From Triglochin maritima (Eukaryota; Streptophyta; Magnoliopsida; Alismatales; Juncaginaceae), in NCBI GenBank assembly GCA_963682175.1, contig OY821782.1, forward strand, positions 28,789,741 through 28,853,740: DNA of 64,000 bases. Reading direction: 5' to 3'. The notes below the pieces were generated by a model. That model was not told where the DNA came from. It made no database searches and saw nothing but the letters and a program-made list of their open reading frames with translations. Position numbers and translations under genes: made by a program. Each line of letters opens with the position of its first letter. Within the stretch, counting starts at the first letter, position 1. Of the stretch, positions 11,412 to 22,245 are shown piece by piece.

Positions 11412-12479
11412 AGGTGCCAGTCCAGACTCTTGTTTGGACGATTCGAGTGGATTTAATTTGTGTTTTGTAGTTTTGCTTTGTTTCAGGAGACTTGGAGTCA
11501 TCAGGAGGAACGCCTGGAGAAGTTTGGAGTCAAGCTGAGCACTTCAGACTGCCAATCAGCGGCCGGAGACCGCCAATTGGCGGTCTGGTAAGCTCTGTTG
11601 GCTCTCTTATTTCTTTGGTCTGTTTGCATAATTGATGTAGTGATCTGGGATTTAATTTGGCATGTTTTGACTTATAGTTTGTTACCATATCCATAATCAA
11701 CCTCCTTTAAGCAACTTGGACCCTAAAACTCAAAGCAAAAGATTAGGCATTCTTGTTGTTTAGGTCATGCATCATGTATGAGACTTAGGCATTTAGATTG
11801 TCTTTTATCTTAGCTTTATTTTCTGTTGCTGAGAGCTGGCGTGTGGTACTTACCTTCTACTCTCATTCATGCATTTCGTATGAACATGCATTAGTTAGTA
11901 GGAAGTGCATTGCAACAAGTGTGAGTTGAGCGTTGTTTGGAGTGTTCATTGCTAGATTTAGGACTCCAAAACGCTACTAAGGAGGGGTTGTCCCGTAAAA
12001 GATAAGGTGGGGGATTTCATCACCCTTTCCTTCGCCCCAAAAACCACACTAATCAAGAGCCTAATTTTAAAATCAAGTAGACATTGGCCCTAAGGATCTT
12101 GGACGCATTAGGAGAGTGATCTGGTCCCGACCGTCATGACCTGATCGGCGTTGCCCACTTTGTCGATAGTAGGAGACACGAGATCCCCGGATCTTGGCTC
12201 ACTTGCTGGGCTTTGTGGTCCTCGTTGTAGGGAGCTGAGGCGTGTTGAGGCCGTGTGACCTCGCAGTTAGGCGTCGTCTAGCTGTAAGGACGTATAGTGA
12301 CCTTAGGATTGCTTGAGCCTTGTTTGCTTGTGTGCTTCTACCTGTACCCATCCGTCGTAGCATAAGGACTTCTTCCTTTCTCTCCTGAGTCATTCTTTCT
12401 CTCCTGTGTTCCCTCTGTCTTCTCCCCTACGTACATTCTTTGTTTAAAAAAAAGGTTTTGTGTGTGTGCACCGTTGTGC
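11412..12479 (+). other. Leader of element A with palindrome
   Basis: 1.07 kb untranslated leader. It carries a second copy of GACCGCCAATTGGCGGTC at 11568-11585, preceded by a degenerate copy at 11548-11563. The middle part (about 11960-12190) matches the leaders of B and F. No coding frame is supported. Confidence 0.65.
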
Positions 12480-15400
12480 ATGCTTTCGTGGACACGAGAC
12501 GAGAGTGGTCGTTTGACGAGGAGCGTTGTCAATCCGGCTTCGGGCATCGATTTCTCGACACCTTCCTCCTCTCGTGTCACACGTAGTTCGGGTCCAATGG
12601 CTGCTAATTTCTGTGAGGAGGAGCAGTTGCTGGACCCACCTGCTCCACCTGTGCTTCTAGTTGTCGTTCCCATACCTCTTCGTGATCGATGCTACCCGAG
12701 CCGTACCGCTCTACCCTCATGCATCGTATTACCAGAGGCTAATAGGAATAATTTTGAGGTTAAGCCTCAATTCATTTCCGTGCTCCCTCATTTCACTGGG
12801 AAAGGTGACCCCTATATCTTTCTCAGGGAATTTGAGGAGGTCTGTGCTATGTTCAAGCTGCAACAACTTAGCACAGACTCCATCCATCTTAGGCTCGTTC
12901 CTTTTGCACTAAAGGATGACACCAAGAAGTGGTTGTACAGCAACCAGGCGAATTCCTTTAGGACTTGGGATGAGTTTCAATCTGCATTCCTCAAGAAGTA
13001 CTTTCCTAATCATCAGACTCAAAAATTGAGGAACGAAATCAATTCGTTCTATCAACATGAGACCGAACCATTTCATGCATATCTTGAGAGGTTCAAAGAG
13101 CTACTATTCTCGTGCCCTCACCATGGCATTGAGTTGTGGCGTCTTTGTGAGATTGTGTATGAGGGTCTTCACATCCCGTCCAGAACGCTCCTTGAGTCCA
13201 TGTGTCAAGGAGAGTTCTTGGGAAAGGATGAAAGGGAGGCATGGGCCTTCTTAGAAGACCTGGCTGAGAAAACCATGCAGTGGGAGAGTGTGAGGGAACC
13301 ACCTGCATCATCTAGTATAGGAGCGAGGATCGCAAATGCAAACTCGACTAGATCGGGTGTCGCATTTCCTATCGATACCACTACGGCCACCGAGGCACGC
13401 ATGACGGCCTTAATGCGCCGTATGGATTCGATTGAGCTCCAAAACCGACAAAGTGCACCTCACATGTCCACATCTGGTCCAGTTCCTTGTCATTCATGTG
13501 GTAGGATAGGTCATGTAGAGAGCGAGTGTGAGTCCATTCCTCCTGAGATGGAGCGTGTCAACGCCATCTATGACAGAGCTAGGAATGACCCATACTCATC
13601 ATCTTATAACCCTGGATGGAGGAACCACCCCAATTTTTCATGGAACCAAAATAATGCCCTGGGTGGTCCTTCAAACTCCTCTAGACCACCTTACCAATCA
13701 CACCAACCTCCCATGCATGCACATTCCTATCAGCCACCCCAAGCGCAAACCACCAATCCATCGGGTTTCCCAAATTCCAATAATATGGAAACCCGATTCA
13801 ATTCGCTTGAGACCTTGACTCGTGGACTTGAAAACTCAATGAAAATTTTTATGTCTACCACAAGTCAAGTTCTCACTTCAAATCAGCAGACCATGAAATC
13901 TCTAGAGCTTCAGATGGGCCAATTGGCTCAGTCTGTACATGAAAGAGAGAGAGGGTCTTTTCCTAGCCAGCCTGAGGCTAACCCCCGTGTGTACCAGCAA
14001 CAACACATGCAAAATGAGAATGTGGTACCTCGGGGGAGGCAAGTGAACCATGTGGAGGAACCTGTTCACCATGTCAATTCCATTGTGACCTTAAGGAATG
14101 GAAAACAGGTTGACAATCACATTTCCTTGCCACACCCACCACCATCTATGCAGCCCCTCAGTGGGAATGGTGGTGAAGAAGAAGCTGAGGGTGAGGGTAA
14201 TACACCAAAGCTTTCTTCTCAGGCACAGCAAAAAACCTACCTGCCAAAAGCTCCCTATCCAAGTAGGTTAAACAAAAAGCAGAGTGACAACATGGACAAG
14301 ATATTAGAGGTATTTAAGCAAGTGAAGGTTAACATCCCCTTGTTGGATGTCATCCAACAAATACCTCAATATGCCAAAGTGTTGAAGGATCTCTGCACAA
14401 CCAAGAGGAAGACCAATGTTCCTAAGAAAGCATTCTTGGCTGCAAATATCAGCTCACTTTTGTCCAATCCCACCTACACAAAATACAAGGACCCTGGGTG
14501 TCCTACTATTCAGTGTACGATAGGGGACACTAGATTGAGTAATGTTTTGCTAGATTTAGGATCAGCGGTCAACCTCCTCCCATTTTCTGTTTATCAACAG
14601 TTGAACTTGGGAGAATTGAAACCAACTAAGATCACTCTCCAATTGGCAGATAGATCCATTCGTATTCCCATGGGGATTATCGAGGATGTGCTTATCAAAG
14701 TTGGAGATTTTATATTTCCAGTCGATTTTGTTGTCCTCGATACCAATCCTGTTGCGAACACCCACTCTCAAATACCTTTGATTTTGGGTAGACCATTTCT
14801 GGCAACCTCCAATGCTTTGATTAATTGTAGAAATGGTCTCATGAAGCTCTCATTCGGTAACATGAGTGTCGAGTTTCATGTGTTCAACTCTGGTAGGCAA
14901 CAGGAACCCATGGATGAACCTTTAAATCTAAATCTCATCCGCCAATTGGAGAAAGCACCACAAAATCAACGAACACCCTTAACCCCAATACAACCCATTG
15001 AGAATGTTCGTGGGCCCAGCGAAGACTCATTGCCTGTCTTTGCAATGCAACAGAGTGAGCTGGCCTCGAACATGAATGTCCAAAGCGAGTGTTCGTTGCA
15101 TGATTCAGTTGAGAGTACTAGTGAGAGTGAGACACCTCACCATATGCCTATACCAGAAGGTGTCTCTACCTCATGTCCCATGGCCATTGAGCCATTTGAG
15201 CTTCATATTGACTCCAACAAGGACCCACCTATGACCGAGCTTATGCTTGACGATCTAAATGATGGTGGGAGGTCCTTGTTGGATGACTTGGGGAGAAGCC
15301 CCATTCTTAGTGATGCATGTCTGCTGCATCCATCGAATGAGCCTGAGGAACTCATTCCGATGCACCCGCCTATTGGTTGGAGGGTTTTCTTCGATGAGCA

Positions 15401-15587
15401 ATTAAACCCTAGCGAGGCAACACAACTTCATTCTTTGTTGCCCACACCCAACCAATATCATGAGGGGTTCGAGCCTTTCAGCTTTAACCTTTCACCCCTC
15501 ATGACACCTCAGAGTACCAGTGGAGTTTGCCCATCTCGGCAAGTCTCTGGTCCTCATGACTCGATGTTCTCATTTGATGTTCCTTGA
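12480..15587 (+). CDS. gag-pro: Gag-aspartic protease polyprotein of element A
   Basis: 1035 codons from the first ATG (12480); six upstream codons are open only from GTG. Domain order: an N-terminal region; a retrotransposon-type capsid domain around residues 120-230 (KDDTKKWLYS, FLKKYFPNH, FHAYLERFKELL, CPHHGIELWRLCEIVYEG); a CCHC zinc knuckle at about 337-350 (CHSCGRIGHVESEC); a Pro/Gln-rich linker; then a retropepsin-like domain near 670-800 with LLDLGSAVNLLP at the active-site position and ILGRPFLATSNALINCRNG downstream. The active-site triplet reads DLG rather than DTG/DSG, as I recall is common in plant Athila/Tat-type gag-pol proteins. A 230-residue C-terminal extension with acidic runs and a GWRVFFDEQ motif follows, then a stop. 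Polymerase domains never begin. Gag would package element RNA in cytoplasmic particles and the protease process Gag. The frame has no interruption, so the protein could still be made. Confidence 0.9.
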   Translation: MLSWTRDESGRLTRSVVNPASGIDFSTPSSSRVTRSSGPMAANFCEEEQLLDPPAPPVLLVVVPIPLRDRCYPSRTALPSCIVLPEANRNNFEVKPQFISVLPHFTGKGDPYIFLREFEEVCAMFKLQQLSTDSIHLRLVPFALKDDTKKWLYSNQANSFRTWDEFQSAFLKKYFPNHQTQKLRNEINSFYQHETEPFHAYLERFKELLFSCPHHGIELWRLCEIVYEGLHIPSRTLLESMCQGEFLGKDEREAWAFLEDLAEKTMQWESVREPPASSSIGARIANANSTRSGVAFPIDTTTATEARMTALMRRMDSIELQNRQSAPHMSTSGPVPCHSCGRIGHVESECESIPPEMERVNAIYDRARNDPYSSSYNPGWRNHPNFSWNQNNALGGPSNSSRPPYQSHQPPMHAHSYQPPQAQTTNPSGFPNSNNMETRFNSLETLTRGLENSMKIFMSTTSQVLTSNQQTMKSLELQMGQLAQSVHERERGSFPSQPEANPRVYQQQHMQNENVVPRGRQVNHVEEPVHHVNSIVTLRNGKQVDNHISLPHPPPSMQPLSGNGGEEEAEGEGNTPKLSSQAQQKTYLPKAPYPSRLNKKQSDNMDKILEVFKQVKVNIPLLDVIQQIPQYAKVLKDLCTTKRKTNVPKKAFLAANISSLLSNPTYTKYKDPGCPTIQCTIGDTRLSNVLLDLGSAVNLLPFSVYQQLNLGELKPTKITLQLADRSIRIPMGIIEDVLIKVGDFIFPVDFVVLDTNPVANTHSQIPLILGRPFLATSNALINCRNGLMKLSFGNMSVEFHVFNSGRQQEPMDEPLNLNLIRQLEKAPQNQRTPLTPIQPIENVRGPSEDSLPVFAMQQSELASNMNVQSECSLHDSVESTSESETPHHMPIPEGVSTSCPMAIEPFELHIDSNKDPPMTELMLDDLNDGGRSLLDDLGRSPILSDACLLHPSNEPEELIPMHPPIGWRVFFDEQLNPSEATQLHSLLPTPNQYHEGFEPFSFNLSPLMTPQSTSGVCPSRQVSGPHDSMFSFDVP

Positions 15588-17173
15588 CCAAATGATTATG
15601 AGAATATCTTGGTTGATGTATATATCTTGTAAAAACAAAAAAAAACAAAAAAACAAAAAAACAAAAAGAAAAAAAGTGTGTAATAAAAGACTCCTTCAGT
15701 AAGCATCGATTGTTGTGGGCCCCAACCCTTGTGTACTTGGGCCCCAATTTCTTCACGTATTTATCTCCCTTCTTCAGCTTCTCACAGGTTTTGAGGGAAT
15801 TTGGGTTTGTGTCCATCAACATGACCCCGAACGTCCCTTTGTACTTCATGTTGGTGAGATCGTTCCTTTTTCATGCATGCATCCATGTAGTATCTTGTTC
15901 ACATTCATTGAGGACAATGCATGAAGTAGGTGTGGGGGGGGTGTTTTACGTGTGTACATATTTGAGTCTTTTTCCTTTGGTTTTCTTTTCTTTTGTGTGT
16001 ACTGATAGGGTCATGTTAGTGTGCCGCATTTAACATTGATATATTTGCTTGTCATGATCCTTGGGTGACTTGTCTTCTTTTGCTTGCCGAGTGCTTTAAA
16101 ATTTTCACATTTCTTTCAAAATCTTCATGTGTTTGCGAAAGAAAATGTTTTGTGGGTTTTGCGTGTGTTTAGCATGTGCAAAACCGTTGAGAGGCAAAGT
16201 AAAAAGAAAGCTCCCAAAATTGTCTTGAACTTGATGCAATAGGATTTCTAGTTTACTGGCTTTAGGTCTTATCGAGTCGTTAGGATGCACCCCGGTTTTC
16301 CCTCGGGGGGCGTGTATTCGTAGGGTTTCAGCACTCAAACATTTAAAGAAGTCCACCCTGAACCTAGTGAGTCAAATAATTCGTGTCTTTTAGTATAATG
16401 AAGTTTGTCGTGGTCAAGGACCCTTAATATCTTTTTGTGAAACTTAAGTGTAGGGGTTTTGGTTCCCATGTAGACAAATAAATAAGTGGCGTTCTCTCTT
16501 CTCGCATGGCTCCTATCACTCGGGAAAGTAGGTCTGAGGGGACTTTGTGCCTGGTGCTTTCGAGTCATCTGACTTGGGATGCACCGACCGAACCCCTGTT
16601 ACACGGGTGGTAGGGATCGCCCTATGTGGAGATTTGGGGGAAGGTGTACGTGATAGTGTAAGTCCACATAGGCAATGATGCACGAAACCTGACCCTGGGA
16701 GAATCAAACACCAACCAATAAACTGCTCCAAAGAAGAAGAAAAAAAGAGTCAAATAAGAACCAAAATGGACTTTACACATTGTATCACATGCAGAAGTTA
16801 AGGTTGCCCATGTCTTTCACTTAAGTCCTTAACTAACTCTCACGAATAACTCATTAGGCTAGGTGTGTGGACCGATTACATTTATAGAGTTGACCCGTAG
16901 TATTACTGCGTCCCATGATCGACAAAATGAGTCCAACGAGTCGTGTAGCTAGATTGATTAATGCATCTTGTTCGGATTTTGTGGGTATATCCGCTGAAAA
17001 CCCTCAGGAGACAACACTCCTCCTCCTTGGCGACAAGGAGGTTTAACGGCTTGTTGCACGTGCTAAGTGCAACCGTGATTCCTACGAAAGTGAGTTAGGA
17101 TTTCTTGTTTTTCGCATCCTTTTCTCTTTCTTTGTTTTGCTCGGGACTAGCAAAAGTTAGGTGTGGGGGTATT
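15588..17173 (+). other. 3' noncoding region and polypurine tract of element A
   Basis: 1.6 kb with no gene. An adenine-rich block at 15632-15675 follows the stop. The remainder is conserved with B and F. At 17152-17173 the purine tract (a GTTAGGTGTGGGGGT core) lies directly before the 3' LTR and would prime plus-strand DNA synthesis. Confidence 0.7.
17006..17073 (+). other. Conserved 3' hairpin pair of element A
   Basis: 17006-17021: AGGAG-ACAACA-CTCCT. 17053-17073: GTTGCAC-GTGCTAA-GTGCAAC, a perfect 7-bp stem. About 100 bases upstream of the polypurine tract. Present in A, B, D, E and F. Confidence 0.65.
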
Positions 17174-18547
17174 TGATTGACATCATTTCATGCTCATATT
17201 TGTATCTTATATCCATTATCTTTCACCTAAACAATGCTATGTTACGAGTTTTATGTTTAGTTTTCAGGAATAAATAGGTTTGAAGAGATGAAGCATAAAA
17301 GGACCCAAAAGCTGGGAAAAAGGACTGAATTGTGAGATCTGGGGACAAAGATGTAAGGAAGAAGAACTTGATTGGAAGACAGAAGGACTTAAGAGCAAAA
17401 CAGAATACTCCACACCATCATGGGGAGTATTTTACCAATTCGATTCGGGTCGGAGCTCCAACAAGTCAAGTAACCGCATTAAAGACCAACAATACCAGAA
17501 AGAAAAGCCCACAACAAAAATGACCAGGATCTGAACCATATAGACCGCCAATTGGCGGTCCAAGACCTTTTCTTGTCGAAACCGCCAGAGGATGTTTAGG
17601 CTATTTTTGGTATATGTTTAGTCCCACATCGGGGGATTGTCCCGGTTTGCCTTTTTCCATGGCTATAAATAGAACTCTTCACCTCCTATTGTAATGACTC
17701 CATATTTTAAGTGGTTATTCTTCCTACTAGAAGTGAGGCCTTGAAGCACACACTAAAGTAGGAAGATGCTACTTTTAATGTGAGTCATTTTATCAATAAA
17801 GTTTTGAGTTTCTTTTATTGTTTGTTTATGCTTCTTTTATTGTTTGTGCATGTTTTAGTTTAAATCTTCTTTTATTTCTAGCTTAGTTTTAATATGCTTT
17901 CTTTGCTTAGTTTAATAATTAGTGTAATGTTTAGTGAATAGTTCCATCCCCTTTGGGGGGTAGAGTAGATGTACATACATGCATTAGAGAATGGGATGAA
18001 TGCTTTATTTTTGATGTGTTGATTAAACATGAATGTATACTTGCTTGTTTAGGATAGAATTTATAACTTGATGAGTTTTGCCAAAATGATTCGACACCTC
18101 TCATGCTTGTTTAGGTTCTGAAATAAACAACTTGCATATGTAAATGTTAATCAACTAAGTTGGTGAATAGATTGATAGGTTTTGCCACACATTTAGACAC
18201 TTCCTATGCTTGATAAACACCACCTTCATGTGCTTAAAGAATGTATTCTACACCCACCTCTTTGAATGTGTGCACTCACTCCACCCCTTAGGGGTTTTCC
18301 CATTCCTGAATTCCAGCACTTCTACTTTGCTCTTAGCTTAGTTATTATTTCATTGTTTGGTTCTTCCTTTCGCATTTCCTACTTCTTAGCGTAGTATAGA
18401 GTAGAGTAGCATAAACATCTTTCTCCCCCTATTTTTGCCACTTGATTTCGTACAAGCAAGAGACTACTCACCTCCCTGAGGACGACCCGTACTTGCCACC
18501 GCTTCATCGCGGTCGTGTACTTGCGGTTTAAATTAAAACGTTCAACA
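17174..18547 (+). repeat. 3' LTR of element A
   Basis: 1374 bp partner of 10014-11388. Palindrome at 17543-17560, TATAAATA near 17665, U5 hairpin CCGC-TTCATC-GCGG at 18499-18512. It differs from the 5' LTR mostly in one block between the palindrome and the TATA box; the rest is nearly identical. Confidence 0.92.
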
Positions 18548-18552
18548 TATAA

Positions 18553-18880
18553 TTTGCTGGGCATTGTGGTCTCCGTTGTAGGGAGGTGAGGTGTGTCGAG
18601 ACTAGTTATCTCGAAGTTAGGCGTCGTCTAGCCTAAGGACCCATAAGATAAATTGTTTGAGTCGTGCTTGCTAGATTAGGCTTCTACCTTCTCCCACTAC
18701 CCACGCTAGCTCTAAGGATTCTTCCATTCTCCTCTGAGTCATCTTCTTCTCACTTACTTCTACGTTTTAGCCTCCTCCCCTTTACACTCTCTGTTAGCAT
18801 TTTAGGGTCGAGTCGAGCACTTTTTGCGAGCTTAGCCTCGTGGTGGTGAGAGTGGTCGACTCGAGAGTTTTTTTGTTAAG
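18553..18880 (+). other. Leader of element B, second part
   Basis: Continuation of the leader of B after element A. It matches the end of the leader of F (3014-3340, reverse complement) up to the start codon of the gag-like frame. No independent gene. Confidence 0.6.
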
Positions 18881-20050
18881 ATGGATGGTTATATGGGTGA
18901 CCATCCATATCATTGTTGGGACCAAGACAATTCTCCCTGGTACTCCGGACCCATGCATCCTGGGGTGCCTCAAACAAACACCCCGTATGGTTGGGACAAT
19001 CTTAATTGTGTGACTAAGCAATCTTCATATTGGGGTAATATGAGAGAGGCACCGACTGCTTGACCATCATCTAGTTACATCAGATCATATGTTGCTCATC
19101 AAACTGAGACATTGCAAGAACCTTTGGCCTCTTTCATGCACATGGTAGATGACATGAGTGCACCGGTGACTCCAGTAGTCGTACCGTGTGACTGTTGTGG
19201 GTTAAGTGGTCATGCTATCGGGGAATGTCCTTATGTTTCCCCATAGCCTGAGTATGAACATACCTTTTCCCAAAATGCTCAATATGACCATTACGCATCC
19301 GCGTACAACCCGAGAGGGATGAATTCGTGAGGGGACAATTCCTATTCAAATTCATATACATCACTTTCACCCCAGTATCCTCCTCCTGAATACCCAGAAT
19401 TCTACCAGCACCCAACTCCGAATCATTGGACTCATTCTCAGTCCATAAACATCCAAACCCAAAATCTCTCAAGCTCTGACTTGGACCTCATAGTTGACCA
19501 AATACTTGATTCATTGAAACAAACTTTTCTTACGTTCATGGAAACCACTCAAATGTCCATACAAAATATGGCACTACAGGTGAGTCAGATGACGCATCAA
19601 TTACGTGAATGTGAGGAGGGTAACTTTTCTTGTCGACATGAGGATTCATCTTCAGATATCGAACCACCACCACATCCACAAATTCAAAGCACAATCTTTC
19701 AAAGTCAAACTCCTAGTCAATCTGAGGGACTTGGGGTTTCAATACACAATCACATGGTGGGTGATTCGATCCAAATTGAGAAAAACATGGACCAACTTCA
19801 TTATGAGTCGGCACAAGATTATGCCTTACCTTTTCGTCCCGTGACCCTTGAGCATCATGATCTTCATGTTGTGCCTCTTAAGGACTCAACTCTGGTGGAG
19901 CAAGAGCTCCCTAGAATGCTTAATTTCAAACAACCTTATACGAGTTTGCCTCTCACTATTATCTCTGATCATCTTGGAAATGATGGGACATCAAACAATT
20001 ACATCGCCAATGAGGGTATTGGGAGTGCCTTAGAGAATACCTTGGGTATG
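18881..20050 (+). pseudogene. Gag-like frame of element B, 5' part, broken
   Basis: Starts with ATG at 18881 and follows the 496-codon protein of element F closely (MDGYMGDHPYHCWDQD start). In-frame stops occur at about 19061, 19243 and 19328. The zinc knuckle is still visible but degraded at its second residue (CDCCGLSGHAIGEC, near 19190-19235). The open part from 19481 to 20050 covers the Gln-rich helix and acidic region. The frame is then cut at 20050 by insertion of element D; the remainder resumes at 27258. Like F it has no capsid or protease. No function is expected from this copy. Confidence 0.8.
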
Positions 20051-21225
20051 TGATGAGAAGTAAATTTGTACCTCAAGTGCACGGCGTCAATGAAGACGTG
20101 GCAGGTACGGGTCGAACACAAGGAGGGAGAGATATTGTTATTTTTGTGATTTTTCGATTAAGGAAAGAAAGAAAGAGAAATAAGGTTGGTTTGAGATTTT
20201 TGGATTTTTAATTTCTAACGCAAGAACAACAAGAAACAAATTAAGAATAAAGCAAATATGGATGAGAGTCCAGCGGGTGGAGGTTTAGATATCGAGTTTT
20301 GATTAGGGAATTCTGAAACTTATAATAAATCACATTAGTTATAAAGCATTACATGATAAATGACTCAACATAAACTCAAGTAATCAAAATATACTAACAC
20401 GAAATTAAAATAATAACGTAATTCTTCTTCTCATCACCCTAAATCTGTCACCCCCACCCTTTGGAGAGAGTTAGAAACTCATGGATGGAGGGAAGGAGAA
20501 GGGGTCTTAGAGAAACTACAAAAGAAAACTAAAAAAAATAAATAAAAGAACAGAATTTTATTGCTAAAAAGAAGAGGAGGATAGGAGCCACTTCCAATAC
20601 ATGATTCGGCCTTATTTATAGCCTCAACCGGGGATCCTAATGCATAAAAGGAACGTACACGCGTCAATACAGCATTGGTAAAAATTTGAGCGCACGGATC
20701 GACTTTTGTGCGGTGGAATCGCCTCATCTCGTACATGAGGTGCGGCGGAATCGCCACCTTTTTGGCTCGGAATCGATCCGGATTTTTCCTATGTTTATGG
20801 CATGTTTTAGCTGTCCTTCGCGCGTCCGAATTAATTATTGCATATCTTTGGAGATCCGAGTTAATTTCTTCATATATTTAGAGATCCAAATTGACTTTTC
20901 TTTAGAACTTCTCCAAAATAATCTTTTGGTACTCGTAATTTGCAGTCGGGTCCTCGGCTTTTGCAATTAAGTCCCTCACCTTTTTGTAATTAGGTCTTTG
21001 AATGCTTTTATGCTTGGATGGACTTCAATTTGAATCCCGATAATCTTGAACTTGGTCTTTATGATAGAAATGAGTCTCTTGCACGCGTTTATGCTCGGGA
21101 TATGGGTAATTTGCATTCTGGTCCCTGTATTCTGTAAATAAGACTAAACACATACCTTAGTAGCATTTATTGATATAAAGTTAATCTAAATGAATGACAT
21201 ATGATGCAATGTATGCAATGCATCA
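20051..21225 (-). repeat. 3' LTR of element D
   Basis: 1175 bp. U5 hairpin CGTC-N6-GACG at 20085-20098. Imperfect CG-rich palindromes (GCGGTGGAATCGCC and GCGGCGGAATCGCC) near 20710-20755. Outer end carries GATGCA-N10-TGCATC. Poly-A-like and TATTTATAG signals lie near 20615 on the minus-strand reading. Confidence 0.88.
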
Positions 21226-22245
21226 AATACCCCCACACCTAGATTTTGCTAGTCCCTAGCAAAACAGAATATAAGAAAAATGAAAACAGGAAAATCCTAA
21301 CTCACTTTCGTAGGAATCACGGTTGCACTTAGCTTGTGCAACAAGCCTTTCAACCCCTAAGTTTCCTTAGAGGACGAGTTTTGTCTCGTGAGGGTTTTCA
21401 GTTGACACACCCACAAAGTCTTAATTCAACATTTCATTCATAACTCTCAATATTTCCACCTCAACCTTATACATCTCACTTAGAATTCTTGCATGCTCAT
21501 TATACAAATCTAACTTATAAAAAGTCTGACTTAGTCTTTGTTCCTCCAACATTCACACCACTAACCCTTCTACACATGTTATCACTTAAATTATTTTGCA
21601 CACCTCCTCTGGTGGTGAAGTATCATTCGGATCAACCATGGCATGGATCATTCTTTTAACTTTAAGCCTTGAGTATCTTAAAGTATTTTTTTTTCTTTTT
21701 CCGTGATTCAACACATTTGCTTTTTCTGACACTTTTACCCTTTTTGCATTCGTGTAGCGAGTTTGGTCGATAATCCCGAGCTGGCAGACTCAAGTTACCG
21801 GGTTTCAAGATACCCCTACGGACCAGTGACTCGAAGGCTTGGGTTTTGTAATCATTTTGCAAAATGTGCTTTCCTCACTTTATTCCTTTATTTTTTTACT
21901 TTTATTTTTCTCAAGGCTTAATTGCTATTAGAAGTCCACACTTCCTGGTATATTTTCCTCAATCTCTGTTTTTTATCAACCACTTCAAAGATTTGATTCA
22001 TCCAATTTAAGTGCATACATGTCTTAAAGGGTAATGAGTTATTTCTTTGGAACTTAGATTTATGTCATAATTTCTACAAGCAGAACTATATAATAAGGAA
22101 CAAAAACTCAATGCAATTTGTACACGGGTTTTGGCAGTTCACACATTGTCCTAAATCACGCATTGTCCTCAATGTATGCAAAGATAACGTAAATGCACTT
22201 ATTACCTGAGTCAACTTGCGGTAGAGGGATTGAATTTGCTCAGAG
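21226..22245 (-). other. 3' noncoding region of element D with polypurine tract and hairpins
   Basis: Minus-strand polypurine tract at 21226-21240 (AGGTGTGGGGGTATT). Hairpins at 21322-21342 (GTTGCAC-N7-GTGCAAC) and 21374-21389 (ACGAG-N6-CTCGT). The second stem differs from the AGGAG/CTCCT of other elements by a paired change. The remaining 0.85 kb matches element E and holds no gene. Confidence 0.65.

Larger units (their letters stand above)
10014..18547 (+). mobile_element. Element A: intact gag-pro-only gypsy-type LTR retrotransposon nested in B
   Basis: 8534 bp flanked by the exact duplication TATAA (10009-10013 and 18548-18552), which restores the leader of B when removed. LTRs 10014-11388 and 17174-18547; tRNA-Asp primer site 11395-11411; one long gag-protease frame; a 1.6-kb 3' noncoding region; a purine tract ending GTGTGGGGGTATT before the 3' LTR. 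There is no reverse transcriptase, RNase H or integrase. Structure fits the TR-GAG/LARD class of non-autonomous plant elements, with the protease domain retained. Confidence 0.92.

Noticed and set aside
12338..12673. 111-codon minus-strand frame opposite gag-pro of element A
   Set aside because: Overlaps the real coding start on the other strand and shows no domain; a shadow frame.
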